Below, one piece after another: positions 15,842 to 24,800 of a DNA stretch of 33,808 nt. Where the stretch lies: assembly GCA_030148325.1 (NCBI GenBank), contig JASBTR010000045.1, forward strand, positions 1 to 33,808, read 5' to 3'. The notes below the pieces were generated by a model. The model saw only the letters and a list, made by a program, of their open reading frames with translations. It was not told the origin of the DNA and ran no database searches. Each line of letters starts with the position of its first letter. Within the stretch, counting starts at the first letter, position 1. A program made the translations under genes and the position numbers. The stretch comes from Gammaproteobacteria bacterium. Lineage in GTDB: Bacteria; Pseudomonadota; Gammaproteobacteria; UBA6429; Thiohalophilaceae.

Positions 15842-17470
15842 ATGCCCTTAACCCCTGAAATCCGACAGAAGATCGATCAAATCCGCGACTACCTCTACGG
15901 CGGCGGTTACCCCGACCCCATGAACAACGCCGAGCAATTGGCGTTCCTGTTCTATTTCTATCTCAGTGAAGGTCAGGACCGCGAGGCAGCGGCACGCGCC
16001 CGTATTACAAAGCAGGAATATATCAGTATTTTCGATGGGGACTGGGAACTGAAAAACCCCCTTAATGCGCCAAAGGAAGGCACGAAGACTATCCCGAAAG
16101 AACAACTGCGCTGGTCGGTGTGGGCCAATGCATTGAGCGGTGAGAATCTGGTGCGCTTCGTGCGTGACGAGGTGTTCCCCTTTTACCGGGAGGAAGCCGA
16201 CCGGGGTGCGGTCAACTTCATGGATGGCGCTCGACTCGGTATCGACGACCCCACTGTCCTTACCCAGATAGTCAATCTCATCAACGAGCTGCATCTGGAT
16301 CAGGCTGACGCCGACACCAAGGGCGACATGTTCGAGCATGTGCTCAAGCAGATCAGTCAGGCCGGTGAGCTGGGTCAGTTCCGCACCCCGCGTCACATCA
16401 TTCGCGCCATCGTCGAAATCATCGACCCGCAGATCGGCGAGACCGTCTACGACCCTGCCGCTGGCACCGCTGGCTTTCTGGTCGCCGCTTACGACCACAT
16501 CCGGCTGGCCAACTCCTCCCCCGCTACCATCGAAGAGGTAGAACTGGACAGCAAAACAATCAAACGCGGTCACGGCGATAAACTCTCCGCCGCCAAATGG
16601 AAAATCCTGGCCAACCGCACTTTCTACGGCAACGATGTAGATCCCAAGATGGTGCATCTGGCCACCATGAACCTCACCCTGCGCGGCCTGCCCAATGTCC
16701 ACATCCGCCGCCGCAATGTGCTCACCACCACTCTGGATGTACAGCAGCAAGCTGATCTGGGTCTGCCGCAGGATGGTTACAATACCATCCTCGCCAATCC
16801 GCCCTTTTCCGGCCGCATTGACAAGGATCGCGTCGTAGACGATGTAAAGGTCGGCACCACCACCTCTACCGAAATCCTGTTTCTCAAATACATGATGGAC
16901 AGCCTCAAGGAAGGCGGCCGCTGCGGCGTCATCGTCCCCGAAGGCGTACTCTTCGGCTCTACCGGTGCGCACAAGGAACTGCGCCGCCAGCTTCTGGAGA
17001 ACAACACGGTCGAGGCTGTGCTATCACTACCCGGCGGTATATTCCAACCCTACTCAGGCGTAAAAACCTCGGTGCTCCTGTTCCAAAAAGGTGGTAACAC
17101 CAAACAGGTCATATTCCTCCATGCAGATAATGACGGCTACAAACTTGATGCCAAACACAACACGCCTATTGAGGAAGACGATCTTCCCGATCTGGTTGCG
17201 GCATACAAGGACAAGGAAACCAACTCAAAGAGATGGCAGAAGCGCGAAGAAGATCAAGTATGGACAGAAAAATGGTGGTTCGCCAAAATCGATGAAATCA
17301 AATCTAACGATTACAACCTTTCAGCCAGCCGTTACCGCCCACTTGCGCAGGCGCAAGTGGAACATCGTGATCCCAGGGAATTGCTGGATGAGTTAGCGGC
17401 GATTGAAACGGAAATCTTAGAAGAAATAGAAGAACTAAAAATATCATTGAATTGTGCAGGTACTGACTAA
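15842..17470 (+). CDS. hsdM: Type I DNA adenine-N6 methyltransferase subunit M
   Basis: A 542-aa protein with an N-terminal HsdM helical domain and then an N6-adenine methyltransferase domain: the SAM motif DPAAGTAGF at 204-212 and catalytic NPPF at 319-322. The preceding stretch ELGQFRTPRHIIRAIV is the usual HsdM signature. The C-terminus is rich in Glu/Ile and likely forms the coiled-coil contact with HsdS. The stop codon overlaps the hsdS start by one base (TAATG). Confidence 0.95.
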   Translation: MPLTPEIRQKIDQIRDYLYGGGYPDPMNNAEQLAFLFYFYLSEGQDREAAARARITKQEYISIFDGDWELKNPLNAPKEGTKTIPKEQLRWSVWANALSGENLVRFVRDEVFPFYREEADRGAVNFMDGARLGIDDPTVLTQIVNLINELHLDQADADTKGDMFEHVLKQISQAGELGQFRTPRHIIRAIVEIIDPQIGETVYDPAAGTAGFLVAAYDHIRLANSSPATIEEVELDSKTIKRGHGDKLSAAKWKILANRTFYGNDVDPKMVHLATMNLTLRGLPNVHIRRRNVLTTTLDVQQQADLGLPQDGYNTILANPPFSGRIDKDRVVDDVKVGTTTSTEILFLKYMMDSLKEGGRCGVIVPEGVLFGSTGAHKELRRQLLENNTVEAVLSLPGGIFQPYSGVKTSVLLFQKGGNTKQVIFLHADNDGYKLDAKHNTPIEEDDLPDLVAAYKDKETNSKRWQKREEDQVWTEKWWFAKIDEIKSNDYNLSASRYRPLAQAQVEHRDPRELLDELAAIETEILEEIEELKISLNCAGTD

Positions 17471-18645
17471 TGCGGTTAAAGCGGCTGCCGCTCTCTGAGA
17501 TCGCTATGGTAACAGCGGGTAATCCGGCGCCTCAAGAACCGTCGACATTTTCTGATGATGGTATTCCTTTCATCAGGATGCAGGATGTTGGAAAGCACCA
17601 TCATTGTGAGAGTCTGTTAGACTCATCTGACAAGATTAAAAGTGATGTAGCAGCTTCCTATAACTTGAAACTATTTCCAAAGGGAAGCCTCTTGATTCCA
17701 AAAAGTGGGGCATCAGTAAATCTAAACCATAGAGCACTTTTGGGAAGAGACTCATATGTTGTCTCACACCTCGCAGTTGTTACTCCTGATCAATCGTTCA
17801 TAAATCCCTTGTATCTTTATTATTGGTCATTGCAGTATGATCCAAGAAATCAAGCGCAGGTTACAAGTCTTCCATCGCTCCCTCTTTCCATGATAAAAGA
17901 GGCGCAGGTTCCAGTTCCATCAATGGATGAACAACACCGCATCGTTGACATCCTCAAACGCGCCGACAGCATCCGCCGCCTGCGCAAACAGGCCATCGAT
18001 ACCGCCCGCCAACTTATCCCCGCGCTGTTCATTGACATGTTCGGCGATCCCGTAACAAACCCCCGTGAATGGCAAATAAAACCATTGGGCAGTTTGGTTT
18101 CGATACTTAGCGGGGGAACACCCTCGAAAAAGAAACCTGAGTACTGGGGCGGCACTATCCCGTGGGTATCTCCAAAAGATATGAAAAAAGATTTCATCTC
18201 AGATTCTATTGACCACATTACGTCAAAGGCACTAGATGAAACCACATTGAAGTGGGTTCCTCAGAATAGTGTGCTTATTGTGGTGCGAGGAATGATCCTC
18301 ATACATACAGTCCCAATTCGAGTAAATTTATCCAGGGTTACAATCAATCAGGATATGAAAGCTCTCATGCCAACTGAAGAACTAACAGCAAATTACCTTA
18401 GATGGACTCTTCAATCTATGCACTCACATGTGCTGTCACAGATATCAACATCTGCCCATGGAACTCGAAAGCTAGATACAAACCGCCTACTTGCATTGAG
18501 TATTCCACTGCCACCACTGAGTATGCAGAAAGAATTTGATAACCAATTAAACAGTCTTCACTCGATCCTGAGTCAACAAGAGACAGCAACAAATATTGCA
18601 GAATCAAGTTTCCAATCTCTTTTACAGAGAGCCTTCAACGGTTAG
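17470..18645 (+). CDS. hsdS: Type I restriction specificity subunit S
   Basis: A 391-aa protein with two target-recognition domains (about residues 1-155 and 196-345), each followed by a conserved helix: MDEQHRIVDILKRADSIRRL after the first, PPLSMQKEFDNQLNSLHSIL after the second. IPFIRMQDV and IPWVSPKDM are the usual TRD entry motifs. The central spacer is GC-rich while both TRDs are AT-rich, so base composition changes sharply inside the gene, consistent with TRD exchange. The recognised sequence cannot be predicted by eye. Confidence 0.93.
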   Translation: MRLKRLPLSEIAMVTAGNPAPQEPSTFSDDGIPFIRMQDVGKHHHCESLLDSSDKIKSDVAASYNLKLFPKGSLLIPKSGASVNLNHRALLGRDSYVVSHLAVVTPDQSFINPLYLYYWSLQYDPRNQAQVTSLPSLPLSMIKEAQVPVPSMDEQHRIVDILKRADSIRRLRKQAIDTARQLIPALFIDMFGDPVTNPREWQIKPLGSLVSILSGGTPSKKKPEYWGGTIPWVSPKDMKKDFISDSIDHITSKALDETTLKWVPQNSVLIVVRGMILIHTVPIRVNLSRVTINQDMKALMPTEELTANYLRWTLQSMHSHVLSQISTSAHGTRKLDTNRLLALSIPLPPLSMQKEFDNQLNSLHSILSQQETATNIAESSFQSLLQRAFNG

Positions 18646-18651
18646 TTTCCT

Positions 18652-20898
18652 ATGAGTAATACTTGGTCACCAAAAAATATAACGATTCGGGTAAAACGTT
18701 GGACAACCAAGCTCTACAATAGCTGCACAAGCAAAATAATACAGTTACGCATCCATACTATCCTGCTAAGGAATAAGACTGTAGATGGACTGAACTGCAT
18801 GCTTATTACGCTGCTTGCAGCTATTTCAGGAGCGGCAGCCCTTTATTTTCCAACCTCGCAAAAGGCACTTGCTGATTTTAAGGCAACCGAAGCCGTATTC
18901 ACATCTCTTGGTGCAACCTTTGGGACAATTCTTGCTCTGGTTCTTACACTATCGATAATCCCGATCCAGCGAGCAGGCGAGGTATGGTCACCATCAATTA
19001 TGCGCCTATACCGAAGAGACCGGCTTACTCATATTACATTTATTGTTCTGGGTATCCTTTGCGCTGTCAGTTTTATGTTGGCTGTAAATGGAGTGTCTGG
19101 CGTCTCTGTGAGCATCGTCATGGCTACTGCAATTGTTGCTTTAGGCTTGAGCCTCGATTTGCTACGTTGGTATCACAGACATATTTGTAAGCTTCTTGAT
19201 CCTGCTCATGCTATAGGGGTGGTAACCAAGTATGCACATCAAACTATTGATCAAATTCAACGAACCGCAAATAAATTAGCAAAGCTCCAGTACCGAAATA
19301 TCCCTACAGAAAAGAAAGGTGAAATAATTGTAGAAGATCTTGAGACAGCTATTTATCCGCACTTGCATGGATATCCAGATTCGGTCAATTTCTGGATTCA
19401 TGATGTTGCTGAAATTGCGGGTAAAGCAGCAGCACGCGGTGAAAAGTATCTTGCGAGCACTGCAATTAACGCAATTCAGGAGATTACCAATCATTTTTTG
19501 TCTGTACGTAAAAATAATCTTGCATTGTTTCCGGCACCAGAGGCATTGTTCCTTGCCATGGAGTCTGACGTCAAGATCGTCGTGGATCAGGCCTATGAAG
19601 TACTCCAGGAGATAAGTCATACCGCCGTTGTCAATAGTGATGAATCAGTTGCGCTCAAGGTATCCGAGGCATTTAAAAATATAGCCACGCATACAGAGAA
19701 TCTTAAGGCACGTAGCTTCCGACCTCAAACTGCACCGCTAACGGCGACACCCATTGCTTACCTATTATCTTCTGTCAAGTATGCACAGGAAAAGGGACTT
19801 AATGAAGTTCCGTTCCAGAGTGCGGAAATTCTTGCCAGAATATCTTTAGCTGCACCAAAGGATATTTCACTTACAGATGTACATATTCCGGTTATCGATG
19901 GGATATCAGATATTGCTATGCATCTATACGTAAAACAAAATGCAGCTTTAGCAGAACATGTTGTCGGCCATATAATGGCTGTGCTGAATCATATGCTGGA
20001 CTGCAAAGAATATCATTATCATGAACTGTTACGTCATGTATTTGAGAAGCTTGAAGTTCTAGCTCCACTAGCGGTTATCAATGAAAAATTGGCGGGGCCA
20101 TTGAGTATTACCCATCCATTAGGCAAAGCATATGGCCTGACAAATCACCAATCCCTCGGATATCTTTTCTCAAAAGCGACGAGTATGGTCAAAGTCGATA
20201 CTGAGCGAGAATGGGTCAACCCTTACCATGATCTGATCGAAATAGCAGATTTATATTACCGACACTTCCGTAACTTGGGAGAAAAAGTTGAGTTCGGAGA
20301 CAGCTTTTTCTTGTGGGAATTGACGCATTTGATTAAGCATGTGGCTACTGTGATCGGGCAATTGATATTGAATCCTGTCAGGCCGGAGCACGGTGATGAA
20401 CAAGAACTGATCGGCAAATTGCAGTGGATTATGTCATTTTTCTGGGTTGCCTTCGACAAGAAAAAAACAGTGGATCATCGGCGTGCAGATGAGGCGTGTG
20501 ATGTACTTGCCTACGTAGGAATTATGTTCTTCGAGCACGGGCATCCTGATGTTCTGAGAACAAATGTTTCGCATATAGGTGCAATTATTAAATCTTACTG
20601 CCAAATTGCACAACCTTTAAATAACTATGCGGTGGGGGATTTATTTGCCCATCTCTGGTGCTTGAGAATATTAACTGTAGCGCGAGACAATGACGCACTT
20701 ATCAATGACATCGATAAGATGCTCAATACCAAGCCAGAACCATTAATCCAAGATCAGTGGCAACAGGCAGAGCATGCAATCGAATTACGAAGAGCCCAGC
20801 TCCTGGAACGATTGGAGGAAAGAAATGAGCGCTATGGGCAAGACACTTCGGAGGAATTGCTAAAGCGAGTACTAGAGAAGGCGGAACATACAGCCTGA
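18652..20898 (+). CDS. Four-TM membrane protein with long cytosolic domain (DUF2254-like)
   Basis: A 748-aa protein that begins 6 bp after the hsdS stop. Four hydrophobic helices lie near residues 47-65, 83-105, 126-145 and 152-172, followed by about 570 mostly helical residues. The arrangement, with LALVLTLSIIPIQRAGEVWS and TKYAHQTIDQIQ after the last TM, resembles DUF2254 membrane proteins. I see no nuclease, NTPase or peptidase motif. Position and strand suggest co-transcription with hsdRMS. It could be an abortive-infection membrane effector or sensor, or an unrelated passenger. Lower GC than hsdRM matches the hsdS TRDs and the next gene. Confidence 0.8.
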   Translation: MSNTWSPKNITIRVKRWTTKLYNSCTSKIIQLRIHTILLRNKTVDGLNCMLITLLAAISGAAALYFPTSQKALADFKATEAVFTSLGATFGTILALVLTLSIIPIQRAGEVWSPSIMRLYRRDRLTHITFIVLGILCAVSFMLAVNGVSGVSVSIVMATAIVALGLSLDLLRWYHRHICKLLDPAHAIGVVTKYAHQTIDQIQRTANKLAKLQYRNIPTEKKGEIIVEDLETAIYPHLHGYPDSVNFWIHDVAEIAGKAAARGEKYLASTAINAIQEITNHFLSVRKNNLALFPAPEALFLAMESDVKIVVDQAYEVLQEISHTAVVNSDESVALKVSEAFKNIATHTENLKARSFRPQTAPLTATPIAYLLSSVKYAQEKGLNEVPFQSAEILARISLAAPKDISLTDVHIPVIDGISDIAMHLYVKQNAALAEHVVGHIMAVLNHMLDCKEYHYHELLRHVFEKLEVLAPLAVINEKLAGPLSITHPLGKAYGLTNHQSLGYLFSKATSMVKVDTEREWVNPYHDLIEIADLYYRHFRNLGEKVEFGDSFFLWELTHLIKHVATVIGQLILNPVRPEHGDEQELIGKLQWIMSFFWVAFDKKKTVDHRRADEACDVLAYVGIMFFEHGHPDVLRTNVSHIGAIIKSYCQIAQPLNNYAVGDLFAHLWCLRILTVARDNDALINDIDKMLNTKPEPLIQDQWQQAEHAIELRRAQLLERLEERNERYGQDTSEELLKRVLEKAEHTA

Positions 20899-20958
20899 TA
20901 ATTATTGCATAAAAATCTATCAGGATAGTTAGACTATCAAACATTTACCTTGATTATT

Positions 20959-21681
20959 ATGAGTAACGATTTAAAAAATACACCGTATGAGCATGATGGC
21001 CTAAGACCGCCCAAATATCTCTGTACCCCAGATCCGCGTACACAGATGTTTGTCATTAGCGATCCAGAGACTGGATATAACCGGCCATTGTCACAATTCG
21101 ACCAACATGAGGCCGTTGCAGCGTATACATTATCGCAGGCAGCACCAGAAAATGTACGTATCTTGTTCAATACAGCTCGAAATCTGTATCTCTATGCCTG
21201 GATTGTATATCGCTTTTACAATGTGGCTGAACAGCAAGTATTTGCCTGCCTGGAAATGGCGTTGCGGGAACGTTTAAAAGATGAAACACCCTTGCCGGAA
21301 TCGTATTGGCCCAAAAAGAAGCAGGGGCAACCTATGTCATTAAAACCTATGCTCCGTTACGTGATTGATATGGGCTATATCCAAAACGAAAATTTCCGTA
21401 CATGGCGTGACAGGGGAATCATTAGATCGCGACAACGCTATGAAATGGAAAAGTTACGAGAGATGGAGGAAAAGGGGCTTGATTCCATTGAACTCGACTA
21501 TTCAGAGGTTGTTGTGACAGATGAGGATCGAGAAGATTATAACTACCTGAATGTTCTCCTAAAGTATATCCCGAACACCCGAAATGACTATGCGCATGGA
21601 TCTGATATGTTACATAACCAGGTATTGCGCAGTTTTGAGGTGGTATCAGAACTGGTGAATCAATTATTTCCTGATGCATAA
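20959..21681 (+). CDS. Rx4H (HEPN-like) putative RNase
   Basis: A 240-aa protein from the ATG at 20959 (a TTG at 20950 would add three residues). The C-terminus has TRNDYAHGSDM, an Rx4H motif (Arg208, His213 in this numbering) within an alpha-helical segment, as in HEPN ribonucleases of toxin-antitoxin and abortive-infection systems. An earlier helix (ARNLYLYAWIVYRFY, then FACLEMALRERL) could be the first HEPN helix. The fold is inferred, not certain. It lies 60 bp after the membrane-protein gene on the same strand and is convergent with the PIN-like gene. Confidence 0.75.
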   Translation: MSNDLKNTPYEHDGLRPPKYLCTPDPRTQMFVISDPETGYNRPLSQFDQHEAVAAYTLSQAAPENVRILFNTARNLYLYAWIVYRFYNVAEQQVFACLEMALRERLKDETPLPESYWPKKKQGQPMSLKPMLRYVIDMGYIQNENFRTWRDRGIIRSRQRYEMEKLREMEEKGLDSIELDYSEVVVTDEDREDYNYLNVLLKYIPNTRNDYAHGSDMLHNQVLRSFEVVSELVNQLFPDA

Positions 21682-21722
21682 TAGACATCGAAGCAGGAAA
21701 TACGAGAAAGTAACCTACGGCT

Positions 21723-22175
21723 TTATAGCGGGTATTTCGTGATTTTCCCGTCACGCGTGATACCAGCGATAAACGGCGCATCATGCTTGTTAACGAATCG
21801 ATATATCCGGTTGATGTGTTTGATCAATATATCGGCGATATCCTGGCCTGTTGTATTTTTCGCGCGGACAACAATGAGTCTGGCGTTTGCCTGTATGAGC
21901 GCGGCCTTCTCGGGTCCACGATAGCGGATATTCTTGTCGCGGCCGATAGCAATCCAGCCTTTCTTACCGACAAGCTGTAACCAGTCTTCATCGGTAGTGT
22001 CCTGTGGCAGGTGATCATCATGTACTTCACAGGGAATGGCCGCTGCACGCAATTGCTCAGCTAAAATGTGCCGTCCAAGATTTCTGTCGATGAAGAGGAC
22101 AGGCCTGTCTTCAGGCAGCCTGGAGTTCACACCGGATGGCTTCTTCGATTTCTGCTTCCTTGCGGCCATAGTCAT
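21723..22175 (-). CDS. PIN-like toxin (DUF5615/VapC45-like)
   Basis: 150 aa from the ATG at 22175. The PIN-like core has the acidic residues expected for Mg2+-dependent RNases: PVLFIDRNLGRHI, then CEVHDDHLPQDTTDEDWL, and IAIGRDKNIRY. The gene overlaps the 3' end of the DUF433 gene by about 65 bp, the usual toxin-after-antitoxin order of DUF433/DUF5615 pairs. A start at 22169 is equally possible. A Lys-rich N-terminal stretch (ARKQKSKKPSG) precedes the fold. Confidence 0.78.
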   Translation of the reverse strand: MTMAARKQKSKKPSGVNSRLPEDRPVLFIDRNLGRHILAEQLRAAAIPCEVHDDHLPQDTTDEDWLQLVGKKGWIAIGRDKNIRYRGPEKAALIQANARLIVVRAKNTTGQDIADILIKHINRIYRFVNKHDAPFIAGITRDGKITKYPL

Positions 22176-22791
22176 ATGCCAGATCGTGTATGGATTCACC
22201 AGCCTTGTAGCGTTCGGCGATGATCTCGGTTGCCAGGCCAGTTCCCGTGATAACTGGACGACCACCAGAAATGTTGGGGTCGATCATAATCACCGAAGGC
22301 GCATCTTCAATCTGTGCGCGAGTAAACGGATACAGTTTGATAGGTATATTGTTATTGTCACGCTCGATTCGCTTTAGCGCGGCCTCCATGACGTGACGCA
22401 TGGCCGTTTGACCATCCTGAGAGATATTGATCAGTTGGCCGTAACTGCGAATAAAAATATCAAGACCATCTGTCTCCAGTTCCTTGTCGAGTAGAGGGTG
22501 ATTAGTATCGTAACGCTTTTGCAGATATTCGATGGCGCGACGGACGCTTGGCATTGATACTGCGTGTTTGCGACGAATTGCAGCCAGTAAGTGCAGTTCC
22601 ACCAGATTCAGGAAAGATAGAATAATCGGCTGCTTTTGTGCGGCAGTGATAAGCGCCTTATAGCTATCCCGGCCTGCTGACCAGTAGCGAACGGTTGACA
22701 CAGGCAAACCCAGATAATGTGCTGCCTCAGGCACGGTATACGCAGGCATTTCCCTACGATCAGTCGAACTGGATTTTCTTTGTTTGGTCAT
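22111..22791 (-). CDS. DUF433 antitoxin with N-terminal HTH
   Basis: A 226-aa protein. The C-terminal DUF433 domain has DPNISGGRPVITGTGLATEI (about 171-190) followed by AYDYGRKEAEIEEAI, as in VapB45-type antitoxins. The N-terminus shows a MerR-like helix-turn-helix, YTVPEAAHYLGLPVSTVRYW, which would give promoter binding. This makes it longer than the roughly 75-aa DUF433 antitoxins. GGAGG six nt before the ATG at 22791 fixes the start. It is likely autoregulated with the toxin gene it overlaps. Confidence 0.82.
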   Translation of the reverse strand: MTKQRKSSSTDRREMPAYTVPEAAHYLGLPVSTVRYWSAGRDSYKALITAAQKQPIILSFLNLVELHLLAAIRRKHAVSMPSVRRAIEYLQKRYDTNHPLLDKELETDGLDIFIRSYGQLINISQDGQTAMRHVMEAALKRIERDNNNIPIKLYPFTRAQIEDAPSVIMIDPNISGGRPVITGTGLATEIIAERYKAGESIHDLAYDYGRKEAEIEEAIRCELQAA

Positions 22792-22863
22792 CGGCGCCTC
22801 CAAAATAATATATTATCAAACTTCAGCGATATTTGTATTATTCATTGAGATTCCATCACTGTA

Positions 22864-23040
22864 TTGGCATCGATTGCTGGGGTAAATCCTCAATCGTTAT
22901 TCCACGCCACCACTGGCGTTCCCGTGGTTGCCCCCTCAGATTTTAGCGCATTTGATCAATCAGAGCATGAGCTTCTAGCTCATATTGTGGAAGAATTTAG
23001 GAAATATGATTCTGTGGTTACATCTCCGGAATATCCATAA
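22864..23040 (+). pseudogene. Possible coding remnant between DUF433 and fic
   Basis: An open plus-strand frame runs from a stop at 22846 to TAA at 23038-23040, about 58 codons from a TTG at 22864 with no ATG. It includes GVPVVAPSDFSAFDQSEHEL and AHIVEEFRKYDSVV, a plausible protein-like composition. The end overlaps the fic stop by 23 bp. It may be the 3' end of a gene truncated during rearrangement, or chance. No family is recognised. Confidence 0.3.
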
Positions 23041-24100
23041 AAACATTCATCAATGGGCGATTAACATAGTAGTTATAACGTCCGATCTTGTGCTTTTCGA
23101 TGAAACCCTTTTCCGTCAGGCGTTCCAGATATTTCGTTGCGGTGAGACGGGAAACGCCAAGGTCGTGTTGTAGCGACTCTATCTTGGTGTAGGGGTGGCG
23201 GAACAGGTTATTCAGTAGATCCTGACTATATATTTTTGGTAACTCATTGCGAATACGGTGCTTGTAATCCAGCATGATCTCCTTGATACGCTGGATGATC
23301 CAGATAGTCTGGCGCGAGGTATGCTCTACGCCTTCCAGCATGTAGAGAAGCCAGGGTTCCCAGTCCCCCGTATCGCGGGTTTGTTGCAACAGACGGTAAT
23401 AATCCATCTTGGTGCGAATGATGTAACGGCTTAGATAGAGCACCGGAATATCGAGCAGTCCCCTGGCCACAAGATATAGAATATTGATAATGCGACCGGT
23501 GCGGCCATTGCCATCATAGAAAGGATGGATGCTCTCGAACTGGTGGTGAATCACCGCCATTTTTACCAGCGGATCAACATCGCTGAGGCCATCATCATTG
23601 ATGTATCGCTCCAGATTTCCCATCAGACGCTGGATTTCCTCATGTGTCTGTGGCGGGGTATACACAGTTTCGCCAGTGCTCTCATTCTTGAGCACCGTGC
23701 CACCCTGGGTGCGGATTCCCGCGTCGTTTTGCTCCAGAACTCGATGAATATCAACGATGCGGTTGACGGTAATCAGGCGGTCATTCCTGACCAACTCAAA
23801 GGCCGATTTCAGGGCCGAAGCGTAGCGATTGACCTCTTTCGCCGCAGGATTTTTGATGTAGTCAGCGAACAGGTTGGCCTTGTAGAGCTCATCCTGAGTG
23901 GTAATGACATTCTCGATTTCCGAACTATCCTTGGCTTCCTGCAGAGCCAGTGTATTGATCAGAATATGCTCATTGGGGATGGTCGCCGCCATGCCCTTGA
24001 GTTCAGCCAGATAGCGATGTGCGAGAGCGAGTTTTTTCAGTACCGCACGGGGTTCCAGTTCGGTTTCCGGTGGCAAAAACTGAATAGTAGGCTGAAACAT
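23018..24100 (-). CDS. fic: Fic-domain AMP transferase, self-inhibited
   Basis: A 360-aa protein. The Fic motif HPFYDGNGRTGR lies at 192-203, with catalytic His192. An N-terminal inhibitory motif of the S/TxxxE(G/N) type is present as SSEIEN (Ser59, Glu63, Asn64), which places it in the class whose alpha-inh helix precedes the Fic core. The C-terminal residues about 300-350 form a winged helix (YTKIESLQHDLGVSRLTATK). AGGAAGCAGG precedes the ATG. Its targets are unknown. No separate antitoxin gene is needed. It is the Fic/DUF4172-less HTH type common on islands. Confidence 0.92.
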   Translation of the reverse strand: MFQPTIQFLPPETELEPRAVLKKLALAHRYLAELKGMAATIPNEHILINTLALQEAKDSSEIENVITTQDELYKANLFADYIKNPAAKEVNRYASALKSAFELVRNDRLITVNRIVDIHRVLEQNDAGIRTQGGTVLKNESTGETVYTPPQTHEEIQRLMGNLERYINDDGLSDVDPLVKMAVIHHQFESIHPFYDGNGRTGRIINILYLVARGLLDIPVLYLSRYIIRTKMDYYRLLQQTRDTGDWEPWLLYMLEGVEHTSRQTIWIIQRIKEIMLDYKHRIRNELPKIYSQDLLNNLFRHPYTKIESLQHDLGVSRLTATKYLERLTEKGFIEKHKIGRYNYYVNRPLMNVFMDIPEM

Positions 24101-24123
24101 CCTGCTTCCTTATGCGGGTTTAT

Positions 24124-24151
24124 TTGTATAAGAAATAGCTTATTTCTATAC
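24124..24151 (-). promoter_or_regulatory. Inverted repeat upstream of fic (candidate operator)
   Basis: AGAAATA-gct-TATTTCT (perfect 7-bp arms, 24131-24147) sits about 30 bp before the fic ATG in an AT-rich stretch that could hold the -10 (TTATAC). The winged helix at the Fic C-terminus could bind it, but this is inference. Confidence 0.4.
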
Positions 24152-24536
24152 ATGTAGACTTAATCATATCAAGAAAATAGCAATTTGCTATATATATCGA
24201 GCATTATCTGTATAGAAAACGTATTTATAATATCCAAAGACAAAAATGGAATTAGCACTCTATGACCACCTTCACCATAAAATAAAGCATTATATTTCAA
24301 TTGTTTAAAGGCGCATGACATATGTTATGTATGTGGCCCAAGAGTGTGAATGTGGAAAATACATATAAAATCAGCGGGTTACGCTTGCAACGGGGGTTGC
24401 GTCGGGTGTGTACAGTAATGGTGGGGTCCCATGCGCGTAGCGTATGGGGTCGCGCAGTACAGATAGCTCATCAAGTGTTTGCTGAACGCGCATTGGTAAA
24501 GTGTACCGAAAGTAAACTTTCCGTTTGAGCTTTCGC
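24152..24536. other. Intergenic stretch without supported genes
   Basis: AT-rich to about 24370, then more GC-rich. It contains a short hairpin GCAACGGGGGTTGC (24388-24401) and one GTGTACCGA repeat (24501-24509) shared with both ends of the element. Short frames on either strand look like neither conserved proteins nor genes with ribosome sites. It may hold the 3' regulatory region of the Rep-like operon. Confidence 0.4.
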
Positions 24537-24800
24537 CTAGTCGATAACACCCATTCCACGCAAAATATTACGGGCGTCTGCCTTGGCTTTGTAGAGGACA
24601 TCTATATCCATGTGGGCTGCCATGCGGCGAGCGATGCAAAGAGTTTCCACTTGCATGCTTTTGAGGATTTTATCCTCAGCATCCATGCCCCGGTGCAGGA
24701 GACGACGCCATATTTCCGCCTCACGGACACCAAGCTTAATGGCCATCCGACGCACTTCTTTCGCCATATCCTCTGGCACCCGGACACATACCTGAATCAT
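24537..24800 (-). CDS. Small ribbon-helix-helix-like DNA-binding protein
   Basis: An 87-aa protein with an N-terminal beta strand and two helices, IQVCVRVPEDMAKEVRRMAI and then GVREAEIWRRLLHRGM, resembling CopG/Arc-type ribbon-helix-helix proteins. Its ATG overlaps the upstream Rep-like gene stop by 4 bp (ATGA). It could be a relaxosome accessory, a copy-control repressor or an operon regulator. The sequence does not separate these. Confidence 0.65.
   Translation of the reverse strand: MIQVCVRVPEDMAKEVRRMAIKLGVREAEIWRRLLHRGMDAEDKILKSMQVETLCIARRMAAHMDIDVLYKAKADARNILRGMGVID

Noticed and set aside
15848..16972. Long open frame antisense to hsdM (374 codons)
   Set aside because: It mirrors hsdM codon structure, has no recognisable domain, and hsdM in this region is certain.
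24371..24601. Minus-strand frame upstream of the RHH gene region
   Set aside because: No conserved motif, no ribosome site, and it overlaps the 3' end of the RHH gene in another frame.
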